A DNA stretch of 64,000 bases from positions 41,716 to 105,715 of the forward strand of contig JBNKWZ010000001.1 of NCBI GenBank assembly GCA_050300015.1, read 5' to 3'. Shown here one piece after another: positions 17,196-25,928 of this stretch (within the stretch, counting starts at the first letter, position 1; every line of letters begins with the position of its first letter). This DNA is from CAYZQH01 sp050300015. GTDB lineage: Bacteria; Pseudomonadota; Gammaproteobacteria; Pseudomonadales; Cellvibrionaceae. Position numbers and translations under genes: made by a program. The notes under the pieces were generated by a model. It searched no databases, was not told where the DNA came from, and was given only the letters and a program-made list of their open reading frames with translations.

Positions 17196-19478
17196 ATGCT
17201 CAATTCTTTGCGCAGTATTGTCCAAGAAGTGGTGTCCGCAAGAGACCTAAGCACCGTATTGGAAATTATTGTGACCCGCGTTCGAGAAACTATGAAGACC
17301 CAAGTTTGCTCGATTTACCTTCGTGATGCAGATGGTATGTATTGCTTAATGGCTACCGAGGGCTTAAACCCCGAGGCCATTGGCAACGTGCGTTTGGCTG
17401 TGAATGAAGGCTTGGTGGGTATGGTCGCCGCCAGAGAGGAACCCATCAACCTTGATCAAGCCGACTCTCACCCGAAGTTTCAGTATTTCCCCGCCACCGG
17501 TGAAGAGCGATACAGCGCCTTTTTGGGCGTGCCCATCATTCATCACCGAGTGGTACTCGGCGTATTGGTGGTACAACAAGGTGAGCGCCGCCGGTTTGAC
17601 GAAAGTGAAGAGGCCTTTTTGGTCACCATGTCGGCCCAACTGGCCGGCGTAATTGCGCATGCGGAAGCCACCGGTGTGCTTGCGGTTATTGGCAGTAATA
17701 CCGTACCCACCGAGGCGCGGTTCAACGGTGTGGCCGGAGCTCCCGGCGTGGCTCTGGGGCGCGTGGTGGTGGTGTCCCCCTTGGCGGATTTGACCGCGGT
17801 GCCCTATCAAACTTGCGATGACGTCACGCAAGAGTTGGCTTTCTTCCAAACCTGCCTGTCTGCCGTTCGCGAAGACGTTAAGCGCTTAGGTGAAGAGCTC
17901 AAGGAGCGCCTCAATAAGGAAGAGCAAGTATTGTTTGATGCGTACCTCGGTATGCTCGATGATGCCTCCTTAGGGGGCGAAGTGACCGAGCGTATATTAG
18001 AGGGGGTGTCGGCCCAGTATGCTTGGAGTGAAGTGATTCTTGAGCACGTGAAAAACTTCTCTAGTATGCACGATCCATACTTGCGCGAGCGTGCCTCGGA
18101 TGTGCAAGACCTGGGCTCTAGGGTGTTGGCCTATTTACAGGAATCTGCACAGAAGGAACGTGTCTACCCCGAGAACACCATATTAATCGGCGAGGAGCTT
18201 ACCGCCTCTGTTTTGGGAGAAGTGCCCCAGCATTGCTTGGCGGGCTTAGTGTCGCTTCGAGGTTCGGGTAACTCACACGTGGCCATTTTGGCGCGCTCTA
18301 TCGGCATTCCTACCGTGATGGGGGCAGTGGATTTGCCCTATACCAAGCTTGATGGTCGCGAGATGATCGTTGATGGTTATCACGGTACGGTGTTTTCCGA
18401 CCCCTCGGCCAATTTAAAAAAGCACTACCAGGAGATTGCCGAGGAAGACCGGCAACTGGTGGCGGGTTTAGAGCAGCTCAAGGATTTACCTTGTGAGACC
18501 TTAGATAAGCACCGGGTAGCTATGTGGGTGAATACCGGTTTAATGGTGGATGCGGTGTTTTCGCTAGAGCGCGGTGCCGAGGGGGTTGGGTTATACCGCA
18601 CTGAAGTGCCTTTTATGTTGAGAGATCGATTCCCTTCGGAGGAAGAACAGCGCCTGGTGTACCGTGAGCAGTTGGAAACCTTTGCGCCGCACCCTGTGAC
18701 CATGCGCACGTTGGATATTGGCGGGGATAAATCCTTGCCTTACTTTCCAATCAATGAAGACAACCCCTTTTTGGGGTGGCGCGGTATTCGTGTCACCTTA
18801 GATCACCCTGAGATATTTCTGGCGCAGGTACGGGCCATGTTAAAAGCCAGTGAAGGCCTTAATAATCTGCGTATATTGTTGCCGATGATTGCCTCTATTT
18901 CCGAGTTGGAAATTGCTCAAATGTTGATATTCCGTGCAGCGGATGAGCTGATGGATGAGGGTTACAATATTCAAATTCCACCCATAGGCGTGATGGTTGA
19001 GGTGCCTTCGGCGGTATACCAGGCACGGGACTTGGCTGCCAGAGCTGATTTTTTGTCCGTAGGCAGCAACGATTTAACGCAGTATCTTTTGGCGGTGGAC
19101 CGTAACAATGCGCGCGTGGCAGACCTTTACAATGCTTTCCATCCGGCGGTATTACGGGCACTCTACAGCGTGGTGAAAGATTGTCACAGTCAAGGCGTGC
19201 CGGTGGGTATCTGTGGCGAAATGGCCGGCGATCCAGCTGCGGCTATGTTATTGGTGGCCATGGGCTATGACGTATTGTCTATGAACGCCACGAACCTGCT
19301 AAAAGTGAAATCTGTGATGCGGCAAATTTCCCTGTCTCATGCCGAAGCCGTGTTGGCTGAAGTCATGACCTTGCCGGATTCGGATTCAATTCACCGCGCC
19401 ATCGAGGCTGCTTTTGAGGCCTCCGGTCTGGCGCGATTATTGCGGCCCAAGCCTCCCCGCGAGCCTTTGGGAACCTAA
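17196..19478 (+). CDS. ptsP: PEP-protein phosphotransferase PtsP (EI-Ntr)
   Basis: 760 residues. A GAF sensor domain (about 15-160) precedes an enzyme I module: N-terminal HPr-binding part (about 175-340), the phospho-His swivel domain with His361 in LRGSGNSHVAIL, and the PEP-binding barrel (about 430-740) with VGLYRTEVPFM, the GSNDLTQY block and CGEMAGDP containing the active Cys. EI-Ntr takes phosphate from PEP and passes it to NPr and EIIA-Ntr; GAF domains in this family sense glutamine. NPr and EIIA-Ntr are not in this window. Cotranscribed with rppH. Confidence 0.97.
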   Translation: MLNSLRSIVQEVVSARDLSTVLEIIVTRVRETMKTQVCSIYLRDADGMYCLMATEGLNPEAIGNVRLAVNEGLVGMVAAREEPINLDQADSHPKFQYFPATGEERYSAFLGVPIIHHRVVLGVLVVQQGERRRFDESEEAFLVTMSAQLAGVIAHAEATGVLAVIGSNTVPTEARFNGVAGAPGVALGRVVVVSPLADLTAVPYQTCDDVTQELAFFQTCLSAVREDVKRLGEELKERLNKEEQVLFDAYLGMLDDASLGGEVTERILEGVSAQYAWSEVILEHVKNFSSMHDPYLRERASDVQDLGSRVLAYLQESAQKERVYPENTILIGEELTASVLGEVPQHCLAGLVSLRGSGNSHVAILARSIGIPTVMGAVDLPYTKLDGREMIVDGYHGTVFSDPSANLKKHYQEIAEEDRQLVAGLEQLKDLPCETLDKHRVAMWVNTGLMVDAVFSLERGAEGVGLYRTEVPFMLRDRFPSEEEQRLVYREQLETFAPHPVTMRTLDIGGDKSLPYFPINEDNPFLGWRGIRVTLDHPEIFLAQVRAMLKASEGLNNLRILLPMIASISELEIAQMLIFRAADELMDEGYNIQIPPIGVMVEVPSAVYQARDLAARADFLSVGSNDLTQYLLAVDRNNARVADLYNAFHPAVLRALYSVVKDCHSQGVPVGICGEMAGDPAAAMLLVAMGYDVLSMNATNLLKVKSVMRQISLSHAEAVLAEVMTLPDSDSIHRAIEAAFEASGLARLLRPKPPREPLGT

Positions 19479-19685
19479 TCGCCATTTAAGGCGAGACATC
19501 TAGCATTGAAACTTCGCCGTGCATGGGTTTGGTCAATTTGTTTGCTCCCAGTCACAAGAATCAAAGAAACTTTAACGGCGACGCTCGTCTAAGTTGGGCT
19601 CTATTGAGCCTCCGTTTTGTTCATACCTTTAACAACCGAATGGCCGTGGTATGATGCGCGCGCAACCATCGTTAGGATTTTAAAG

Positions 19686-20522
19686 ATGTTGAAATACCCT
19701 GAAATAGACCCGGTGGCCGTGTCCATCGATGCGTTCACCGTCGCGGGCAAAACATTGGGCCCTTTTAATATCCATTGGTATGGGTTGATGTACCTGGTGG
19801 GGTTTGCTGGGGCATGGTTTTTGGCCGTGCATCGAACCAAAAATTCAGAGCGTGTGATCCGCCCCGAGCAAGTGGAAGACCTCACTTTTTACTCCGCCAT
19901 GGGGGTGATATTAGGCGCCCGAGTGGGGTATGTGCTGTTTTACAACGTCGGCGCGTTTTTGGATGATCCTTTGATGCTGTTTCGCGTGTGGGAAGGGGGA
20001 ATGTCGTTTCACGGTGGCTTGATTGGCTTGTCGATCTCCACTTTAATATACGCCGCAAAAGTGAACCGTAACTTCTTTGATTTGGTGGATTTTATCGCGC
20101 CGTTTGCGCCCTTGGGGCTGTTCTTTGGGCGAATTGGTAATTTTATTGGCGGCGAATTGTATGGCCGCGCTACCGATGCTCCTTGGGCCATGGCATTCCC
20201 GAATGATCCGGGTGTGTTGCGTCACCCCTCACAGCTATACGAGGCCTTTTTAGAAGGCATAGTATTGTTTGTGTTACTGTTTTGGTTTTCGCAAAAGCCG
20301 CGCCCACGCGCGGCGGTGATCGCATTATTTCTGATCGGTTACGGCTGTTTCCGGTTTTTTGTGGAATTTTATCGGGCGCCGGATGCACACATCATGTTCG
20401 ATTTGTTCGGCTGGATGACGCGAGGCCAGATTTTGTGTGTGCCGATGGTGGTAGTGGGCATGAGCCTACTCATTTGGACTTATCGCAAAGAGCCCGCGCG
20501 CAAAGCTGCCGTGGGCAAGTGA
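19686..20522 (+). CDS. lgt: Prolipoprotein diacylglyceryl transferase Lgt
   Basis: Inner-membrane enzyme that attaches diacylglycerol to the lipobox Cys of prolipoproteins. 278 residues from ATG 19686; an earlier in-frame ATG (19617) would add 23 hydrophilic residues not typical of Lgt, and AGGA lies near 19674. Seven or so membrane segments; signature GRIGNFIGGELYGR and HPSQLYEA are intact, as is the HGG motif (SFHGGLIG). Several of its likely clients are in this window (the GH6 enzyme and the imelysin-like protein). thyA follows after 9 bases. Confidence 0.97.
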   Translation: MLKYPEIDPVAVSIDAFTVAGKTLGPFNIHWYGLMYLVGFAGAWFLAVHRTKNSERVIRPEQVEDLTFYSAMGVILGARVGYVLFYNVGAFLDDPLMLFRVWEGGMSFHGGLIGLSISTLIYAAKVNRNFFDLVDFIAPFAPLGLFFGRIGNFIGGELYGRATDAPWAMAFPNDPGVLRHPSQLYEAFLEGIVLFVLLFWFSQKPRPRAAVIALFLIGYGCFRFFVEFYRAPDAHIMFDLFGWMTRGQILCVPMVVVGMSLLIWTYRKEPARKAAVGK

Positions 20523-20531
20523 AGGCAGAAT

Positions 20532-21365
20532 ATGCAGCAGTACTTAGATTTAATGCGGCACGTGCGCGACAGTGGTGTTCGTAAAGAAGACCGTACAGGT
20601 GTAGGCACGGTGAGTGTGTTTGGCTACCAAATGCGATTTAATTTGGCCGACGGTTTCCCTTTGGTAACCACTAAAAAATGCCATCTCAAGTCGATCATCC
20701 ACGAATTACTTTGGTTTTTAAGCGGTGAGACGAATGTGCGCTATCTGCAGGATAATGGCGTTCGGATTTGGAATGAGTGGGCCACCCCCGAAGGTGAATT
20801 GGGGCCGGTGTACGGCGCGCAGTGGCGATCGTGGGCTACGCCCGACGGCGAAACCATCGATCAAATCAGTGACGTGGTCGCGCAAATTAAACAAAAGCCA
20901 GATTCACGTCGTTTGATCGTGTCAGCTTGGAACCCTTCTGTACTGCCCGATGAAGGTATTCCGCCCTACGAGAATGCCGCTCGGGGCAAAATGGCCTTGC
21001 CGCCATGCCATACCTTGTTTCAATTTTATGTACTCAATGGCCGCCTTTCTTGCCAGTTGTATCAGCGCAGTGCGGACATTTTTTTGGGGGTGCCGTTTAA
21101 CATTGCCTCCTATGCTTTGCTCACTATGATGATTGCGCAAGTGACGGATCTGGCGCCTGGCGATTTTGTGCATACCTTCGGTGATGCGCATTTGTATACC
21201 AACCACTTTGAGCAAGTGGAAACGCAATTGAGCCGCCAGCCATTGCCGCGGCCCAGTATGGTCCTCAATCCAGACATTAAGGACCTTTTTGCGTTTCGGT
21301 TTGAGGACTTCGAGCTTAAAAATTACGAGTGTCACCCACCCATCTCTGCTCCGATTGCGGTATGA
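20532..21365 (+). CDS. thyA: Thymidylate synthase ThyA
   Basis: Converts dUMP to dTMP with methylenetetrahydrofolate, yielding dihydrofolate. 277 residues with nucleophile Cys159 in LPPCHTLFQFYV, the dUMP-phosphate Arg pair in PDSRRLIVSAWNP, and the C-terminal PISAPIAV tail. It overlaps folA by four bases (ATGA), so synthesis of dihydrofolate and its reduction are translationally linked. Slightly longer than the E. coli enzyme (264) because of an insert near residues 137-152. Confidence 0.98.
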   Translation: MQQYLDLMRHVRDSGVRKEDRTGVGTVSVFGYQMRFNLADGFPLVTTKKCHLKSIIHELLWFLSGETNVRYLQDNGVRIWNEWATPEGELGPVYGAQWRSWATPDGETIDQISDVVAQIKQKPDSRRLIVSAWNPSVLPDEGIPPYENAARGKMALPPCHTLFQFYVLNGRLSCQLYQRSADIFLGVPFNIASYALLTMMIAQVTDLAPGDFVHTFGDAHLYTNHFEQVETQLSRQPLPRPSMVLNPDIKDLFAFRFEDFELKNYECHPPISAPIAV

Positions 21366-21886
21366 CAGAAAAAGCCTCCCTTGCCATTATCGTCGCGGCC
21401 GCCAAAAACGGCGTGATTGGTGTCAATAATACGCTGCCGTGGCATTTGTCTGCAGATTTGCAGCATTTTAAGCGAATGACCATAGGGAAGCCTGTGGTGA
21501 TGGGGCGTAAAACCTTCGATTCGATTGGGCGCCCCTTACCCAATCGAACCAATATCGTGGTGACGCACCAGCCGGATTGGCACTTTGAGGGGGTAACCAA
21601 GGCCTCTTCTTTGGATGAAGCTCTGGCGGTGGGACAAGCGGCTGCAGAGTCTTCCGGCGTGGATGAGGTCATTCTTATGGGGGGAGGAACATTGTATGCA
21701 CAGGGGATTGGGCGAGCGGAGACTGTATATTTAACTGAGGTTGACTGCGAAGTGGCGGGAGACGCGGTGTTTCCTCGCTTGTCGAGCGAGGATTGGTGTG
21801 AGGTGTCACGTGAACATCACACAAGTGACGCAAAAAACGATTATAATTTCGCGTTCGTTACGATGCGGCGGCGCACAAAGCTGTAG
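21362..21886 (+). CDS. folA: Dihydrofolate reductase FolA
   Basis: 174 residues from ATG 21362, which overlaps the thyA stop as ATGA; an upstream in-frame start at 21329 would lie inside thyA and add residues unlike the family. Seen: IIVAAAKNGVIGVNNTLPWHL (abbreviated; catalytic acidic residue is the Asp of SADLQHFK), the NADPH-binding GRKTFDSIGRPLPNR and the VILMGGGTLYAQ loop. It recycles the dihydrofolate made by ThyA. Last gene of the lgt-thyA-folA group. Confidence 0.97.
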   Translation: MTEKASLAIIVAAAKNGVIGVNNTLPWHLSADLQHFKRMTIGKPVVMGRKTFDSIGRPLPNRTNIVVTHQPDWHFEGVTKASSLDEALAVGQAAAESSGVDEVILMGGGTLYAQGIGRAETVYLTEVDCEVAGDAVFPRLSSEDWCEVSREHHTSDAKNDYNFAFVTMRRRTKL

Positions 21887-22168
21887 ATGACGAGAGAGCA
21901 GTACTTGACTCTCTGGTTAATTTTTAAACATGTGTTACTTGATTGTTACTGGTTGGGCATTGCTGATTTTGTGGTGTTACCAAAAGTTATGCTGGTGAAC
22001 AATAAAAGTACAGGAGCAAACTAAACATTTGAATGTTAAGAAGGGCTCCTTTTAAAATGCGCTTCTCTTTGAAGGACCTAATTTCCATTAATAAAAACTT
22101 CTAGGGTCATCTATCCAAAGGTGAACTCCAGAAATCTTAGTCATGCTAGCACCCGAGTTGGGGGGAAT

Positions 22169-22954
22169 ATGAAAAAGCAGCGAATAAAAGCTCTGGCGCT
22201 GTCCTCAGTTATCACTGCTGGGGCCATTGTTGCCAGTTCCGCTTATGCCGACAAGTCAATAGATGCGCTCGTGTCTGTTGGCCAAGCAAAAGTTGTACAG
22301 GCGCAAAAGTCTCAGGCGCGAATCAATAAGCTTCAGGACGACACCGCTGATCTAATCGATAAATTCAAGCAAGTGAGCAAAACCATTGAGGGTTTGCGCA
22401 TCTATAACGCTCAACTCGAAAAGCAGTTGGAAAGCCAGCGTTCCATCATGGGGAAGCTGGAAGAATCCATCAGTCAGATCACGGTGATTCAGCGTCAAAT
22501 TCAACCGTTGGTGCTGGAAATGCTGGAAGGCATTGAACAGTTTGTGGAGCTGGATGCCCCCTACCGCAAAGAGCAACGCTTAGAGCGTATTGCTAAGTTG
22601 CGCGAGATTATGACGGATGCCGATGTCACCATCGCTGAAAAATTTCGTCAGGTGCTGGAGATTTACAGCATCGAATCCGAGTACTCTCGTAAGATTGATT
22701 CTTACGAAGACACCTTAAACATTGGTGGCGAAGAGTTGCGTGTGGACGTGTTGGCCATTGGTCGCATCGCATTGATGTATCAAACCATGGACGGCAGCCG
22801 CACTGGTGCTTGGGACCGCACTGCAAACCAGTGGGTTGATCTTGATGCAGGTGATTATAAAAAACCTGTTCGCGATGCTATTCGAATCGCTCAGAAAAAA
22901 GCACAAAATGACATTATGCTTCTGCCCATTTCTGCTCCGGAGGCTGGACAATGA
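22169..22954 (+). CDS. DUF3450 family periplasmic coiled-coil protein
   Basis: 261 residues from ATG 22169 (GGGGGA seven bases before), which gives a clean signal peptide ending SSAYA; a start at 22121 would put 16 hydrophilic residues before it. The mature protein is mostly a long coiled coil (about 25-150) followed by an alpha/beta end with WDRTANQWVDLD. DUF3450 proteins are found as the first gene of TonB2-type clusters in gammaproteobacteria; function unknown. The stop overlaps the next start by four bases. The 280 bases upstream are AT-rich and hold the operon's promoter, but no clear Fur box was seen. Confidence 0.9.
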   Translation: MKKQRIKALALSSVITAGAIVASSAYADKSIDALVSVGQAKVVQAQKSQARINKLQDDTADLIDKFKQVSKTIEGLRIYNAQLEKQLESQRSIMGKLEESISQITVIQRQIQPLVLEMLEGIEQFVELDAPYRKEQRLERIAKLREIMTDADVTIAEKFRQVLEIYSIESEYSRKIDSYEDTLNIGGEELRVDVLAIGRIALMYQTMDGSRTGAWDRTANQWVDLDAGDYKKPVRDAIRIAQKKAQNDIMLLPISAPEAGQ

Positions 22955-24327
22955 GATTTTTAGTTAAGAACACGTTGTTGAGTTTGGCTGCAGCTGGCGC
23001 GATTGCCGCAGCAAGCCCCGTGTTTGCACAATCGGAAAAGGCCACCAGCCTAGAAGATTTGCTGCAAAAGATGAAAAACAGCCAAGTCATCGAAAGCAAA
23101 GAGCATAAAGCCCGTGAAGCGGAGTTTATGCGCGAGAAATCCAAGCGCGCCTCCATTTTGGCGCAAGCGGAAAAAACCAAGGCCGCAGAAGAAGCCCGCT
23201 CGGTGAAGCTGGAAGCAGACTACGAGAAACAAGACCTGCAAATTAAAGCACTGCGAGAGCAGCGCGATGAACGCATGGGGTCTTTGAAAGAGTTGTTTGG
23301 TCACTTAAAAACCGCCTCTGGCGATTTGCAAGCGAGCCTGAAAAACTCTTTGATCAGCCTTGAATACCCCGGTCGAGCCGACTTTGCCGCAAATCTTAGT
23401 AAGAAAATGGACAGCGAAACCAGCTTGCCCACCATTGAAGAAATCAATCAATTGGTTTACGAGATTCAGCGTGAAACGGTAGAAGCTGGCAAGATTGTGA
23501 AGTTTACAGCCACAGTGGCCGACGCCGGTGGTGAAGAGTCACAACAGCAAGTGGTGCGCATCGGTAACTATGGTGTGGTGTCCAATGGCGAGTACCTGTT
23601 CTTTGACCCTGATTCGGGCAGTTTGAAAATTCCACCCGCGCAGCCCAGTGGTTTACCAGAGCCGTCTAGCCTGGAAAATGCCAGTTCAGGGCTGTCAAAA
23701 GTGGCAATTGACCCAACTTTACCCTTGGGTGGGCAGATCATGCAGATTATGGTGGACCGTCCTGACCTGAAAAAACGCTTTGAACAAGGCGGTATTGTGG
23801 GTGCCATTATTATCATCGGCTTGGGTGGCTTAGGCTTACTCTTGATTCTCTGGCGCTTTGCGGCACTGGCGGCGATCAGCGGTGGTGTGAGCAAGCAACT
23901 GAAAGCCAAGCGTGCCAACCCCAACAATCCCTTGGGCCGTGTATTGAAAGTTGCGGAAGAAAACCCTGGTATCGATAGCGAATCACTCGAGTTGAAACTC
24001 GAAGAGGCGGTATTGAAAGAGCGTCCCAAAATTGAAAGCGGCCTGAACATGATTAAGATCATTTCCATGGTGGCGCCTTTGATGGGTCTGTTGGGTACTG
24101 TGGTCGGTATGATTCAAACATTCCAGGCGATTACAGACTTCGGCGCGGGCGATCCCAAATTAATGGCGGGCGGTATTTCTGCTGCGCTGGTGACCACGGT
24201 TTGTGGTTTGATTGTGGCGATACCCACCGTGTTTATGCACACCATTTTGAGCGGTAAGGCGAAAACCATCGTTCATATATTGGATGAGCAAAGCGCCGGT
24301 ATCATTGCCGAAAAAGCGGAAGGTTAA
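22951..24327 (+). CDS. Large MotA/TolQ/ExbB-family protein, TtpC type
   Basis: 458 residues. Signal peptide (cut near SPVFA-Q26), a long periplasmic coiled coil (about 30-130), a small soluble domain (about 160-245), then an ExbB/TolQ module with three membrane segments (about 280-305, 365-390, 408-430) and the conserved APLMGLLGTVVGMI. This layout is that of TtpC, the extra subunit required by Vibrio TonB2 systems, where the periplasmic part helps TonB2 work. Second gene of a six-gene operon, with a separate small exbB directly after it. Confidence 0.9.
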   Translation: MRFLVKNTLLSLAAAGAIAAASPVFAQSEKATSLEDLLQKMKNSQVIESKEHKAREAEFMREKSKRASILAQAEKTKAAEEARSVKLEADYEKQDLQIKALREQRDERMGSLKELFGHLKTASGDLQASLKNSLISLEYPGRADFAANLSKKMDSETSLPTIEEINQLVYEIQRETVEAGKIVKFTATVADAGGEESQQQVVRIGNYGVVSNGEYLFFDPDSGSLKIPPAQPSGLPEPSSLENASSGLSKVAIDPTLPLGGQIMQIMVDRPDLKKRFEQGGIVGAIIIIGLGGLGLLLILWRFAALAAISGGVSKQLKAKRANPNNPLGRVLKVAEENPGIDSESLELKLEEAVLKERPKIESGLNMIKIISMVAPLMGLLGTVVGMIQTFQAITDFGAGDPKLMAGGISAALVTTVCGLIVAIPTVFMHTILSGKAKTIVHILDEQSAGIIAEKAEG

Positions 24328-24342
24328 TTCAGCGAGGTTACT

Positions 24343-24861
24343 ATGCCAGTTTGGTTAGAAACCGTGGAGGCGTTTATCGCCTCCGGTGGCCCAATTTTAA
24401 TTGCGATTGCATTTTTAACGTTTGTGATGTGGACGTTGATCTTCGAGCGCATTTGGTTTTTTAAAGCCTCGCTGAATGGCATGGTGAAAAAGACCGTAAA
24501 ACATTGGGATGCGCGCCCCGAGAGACGCTCTTGGAATGCGCATCAAATCCGCCAAGCGATGATCTCGCGTGTGTCTGAAAAGATTAATGCCAACATGGAT
24601 TTGATCGGTACCATGGTTGCTTTGTGCCCCTTGTTTGGGTTGTTAGGCACGGTGTGGGGCATGATCGAAGTTTTTAATGTGCTAGCTACCACGGGTGGTG
24701 CAGATGCGAAATCCATGGCCGGTGGCGTTAAGCAAGCCACCATTCCAACCATGGCGGGTATGGTGGCAGCTATTTCGGGTGTATTTGGCTCTACCATCAT
24801 TAATCAGATTGCGCAGCGCGAACAGCAGTTGTTAGAAGACCATCTGACGATGGACCACTAA
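24343..24861 (+). CDS. exbB: ExbB/TolQ family proton-channel subunit
   Basis: 172 residues, short compared with E. coli ExbB (244), as usual for ExbB2 proteins of TonB2 clusters. Three membrane segments: about 15-38, 88-112 and 128-152. Conserved stretch LCPLFGLLGTVWGMIEVF in the second and the Thr/Ala/Gly-rich third segment. With ExbD it uses the proton gradient to drive TonB. Lies 15 bases after the TtpC-like gene and 53 bases before exbD. Confidence 0.93.
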   Translation: MPVWLETVEAFIASGGPILIAIAFLTFVMWTLIFERIWFFKASLNGMVKKTVKHWDARPERRSWNAHQIRQAMISRVSEKINANMDLIGTMVALCPLFGLLGTVWGMIEVFNVLATTGGADAKSMAGGVKQATIPTMAGMVAAISGVFGSTIINQIAQREQQLLEDHLTMDH

Positions 24862-24877
24862 CGCACGTATTTAACGA

Positions 24878-24893
24878 GGCCGGCGTGCCGGCC
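24878..24893 (+). other. GC-rich hairpin between exbB and exbD
   Basis: GGCCGGC and GCCGGCC face each other across two bases, a very stable stem with no following T-run. It may act as an mRNA stabiliser or set the ratio of ExbB to ExbD, two subunits that are needed in unequal amounts. Its effect is inferred. Confidence 0.5.
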
Positions 24894-24914
24894 CTTCACA
24901 GATAGAGAGAAAGC

Positions 24915-25316
24915 ATGGCCAGCAGGAACAAATCTGCCGATGAAGACGTTGGGGCGATTGATTTAACCCCAATGCTCGACGTGGTATTTATCATGTTGAT
25001 CTTCTTTATTGTTACGGCAACGTTTATTAAAGAGCCGGGTGTGGAAATTGAGCGCCCAGATGCCAATACGGCTAAGGTCAAAAATTCTAAGATTCTTGTG
25101 GCTATTGATGCTGAGGACAAAGTTTGGATCGACAAAAACGAAGTTGATAAAGCGTTTGTCACTGACCAAATTGAGTTGCTGTTGGCAGAAAACCCCAAAA
25201 GCCCAATCGTGATTCAAGCGGATGGTAAATCCAGCATTAAAGTGCTGAATGAAGTTGCGCAAGCCGCTCGAGAGGCGGGCATTGCGGATGTGTCCATCGC
25301 AGCGAATAAGGATTAA
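24915..25316 (+). CDS. exbD: ExbD family proton-channel subunit
   Basis: 133 residues. A short cytosolic N-terminus, one membrane helix (about 20-43) with the conserved proton-relay Asp22 in LDVVFIMLIFF, and a periplasmic domain of ExbD/TolR type ending in VAQAAREAGIADVSIA. Works with the ExbB products to energise TonB. Three bases separate its stop from tonB. A good ribosome site (AGAGAGAAAG) precedes the ATG. Confidence 0.95.
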   Translation: MASRNKSADEDVGAIDLTPMLDVVFIMLIFFIVTATFIKEPGVEIERPDANTAKVKNSKILVAIDAEDKVWIDKNEVDKAFVTDQIELLLAENPKSPIVIQADGKSSIKVLNEVAQAAREAGIADVSIAANKD

Positions 25317-25319
25317 CGT

Positions 25320-25928
25320 ATGAGTTTCGCAAGACTTTTACCCGCTGGTGCACTGGCTGCGGTCGTCACGTTAAGCTTATTAATGTTGATGCACATTTTG
25401 ATTCAAATCAATATTCAGGGGCCCGGTGAGGTTGTCACGTATCGCATCCCTGAAATTGTGATGCCAGAGCGTGATATCAAAACGGAATACGACACCAGTA
25501 AACCGGATAGGCCCGAAGAACTTGAAGAGCCACCACCGGATTTACCCGAGCCAGAGTTTGACAACCCCGACGCAACGGCAGATGGCATTAACATTAACCC
25601 TGATTTCCGTGGGCAAAAAATTAACATCGCCGGTGTGGGTATCGGTGGCAGTGGTGACATGATTCCGTTGACCGTTGTGCAACCGGATTATCCCCGAAGG
25701 GCTGCCCAGCGTGGCACAGAGGGTTACTGTACCGTGGAGTTTACGGTAACGTCACTTGGTACCTCTAGGGACGCCAAAATCGTGGATTGCCCAGATTCGG
25801 TATTTGAGCGGGCTTCTTTGAAAGCGGCTGGAAAAATTAAGTACAAACCTCGTGTGGTTGATGGCGTGGCTGTTGATGTACCTGGTGTAATGTATAAGTA
25901 CACCTTCAAACTGGCCAAAGAGGAATGA
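25320..25928 (+). CDS. tonB: TonB energy transducer, TonB2-like
   Basis: 202 residues. Membrane anchor at about 7-31, a short acidic Pro-rich linker (about 55-82, PEELEEPPPDLPEPEF), and a C-terminal TonB domain beginning PLTVVQPDYPRRAAQRGTEG and ending in YKYTFKL. The short linker, about 45 residues less than in classical TonB, is characteristic of TonB2 proteins. Transfers energy to outer-membrane receptors; no receptor gene is in the operon, the nearest being at 34695-37079 on the other strand. Overlaps the next gene as ATGA. Confidence 0.95.
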   Translation: MSFARLLPAGALAAVVTLSLLMLMHILIQINIQGPGEVVTYRIPEIVMPERDIKTEYDTSKPDRPEELEEPPPDLPEPEFDNPDATADGININPDFRGQKINIAGVGIGGSGDMIPLTVVQPDYPRRAAQRGTEGYCTVEFTVTSLGTSRDAKIVDCPDSVFERASLKAAGKIKYKPRVVDGVAVDVPGVMYKYTFKLAKEE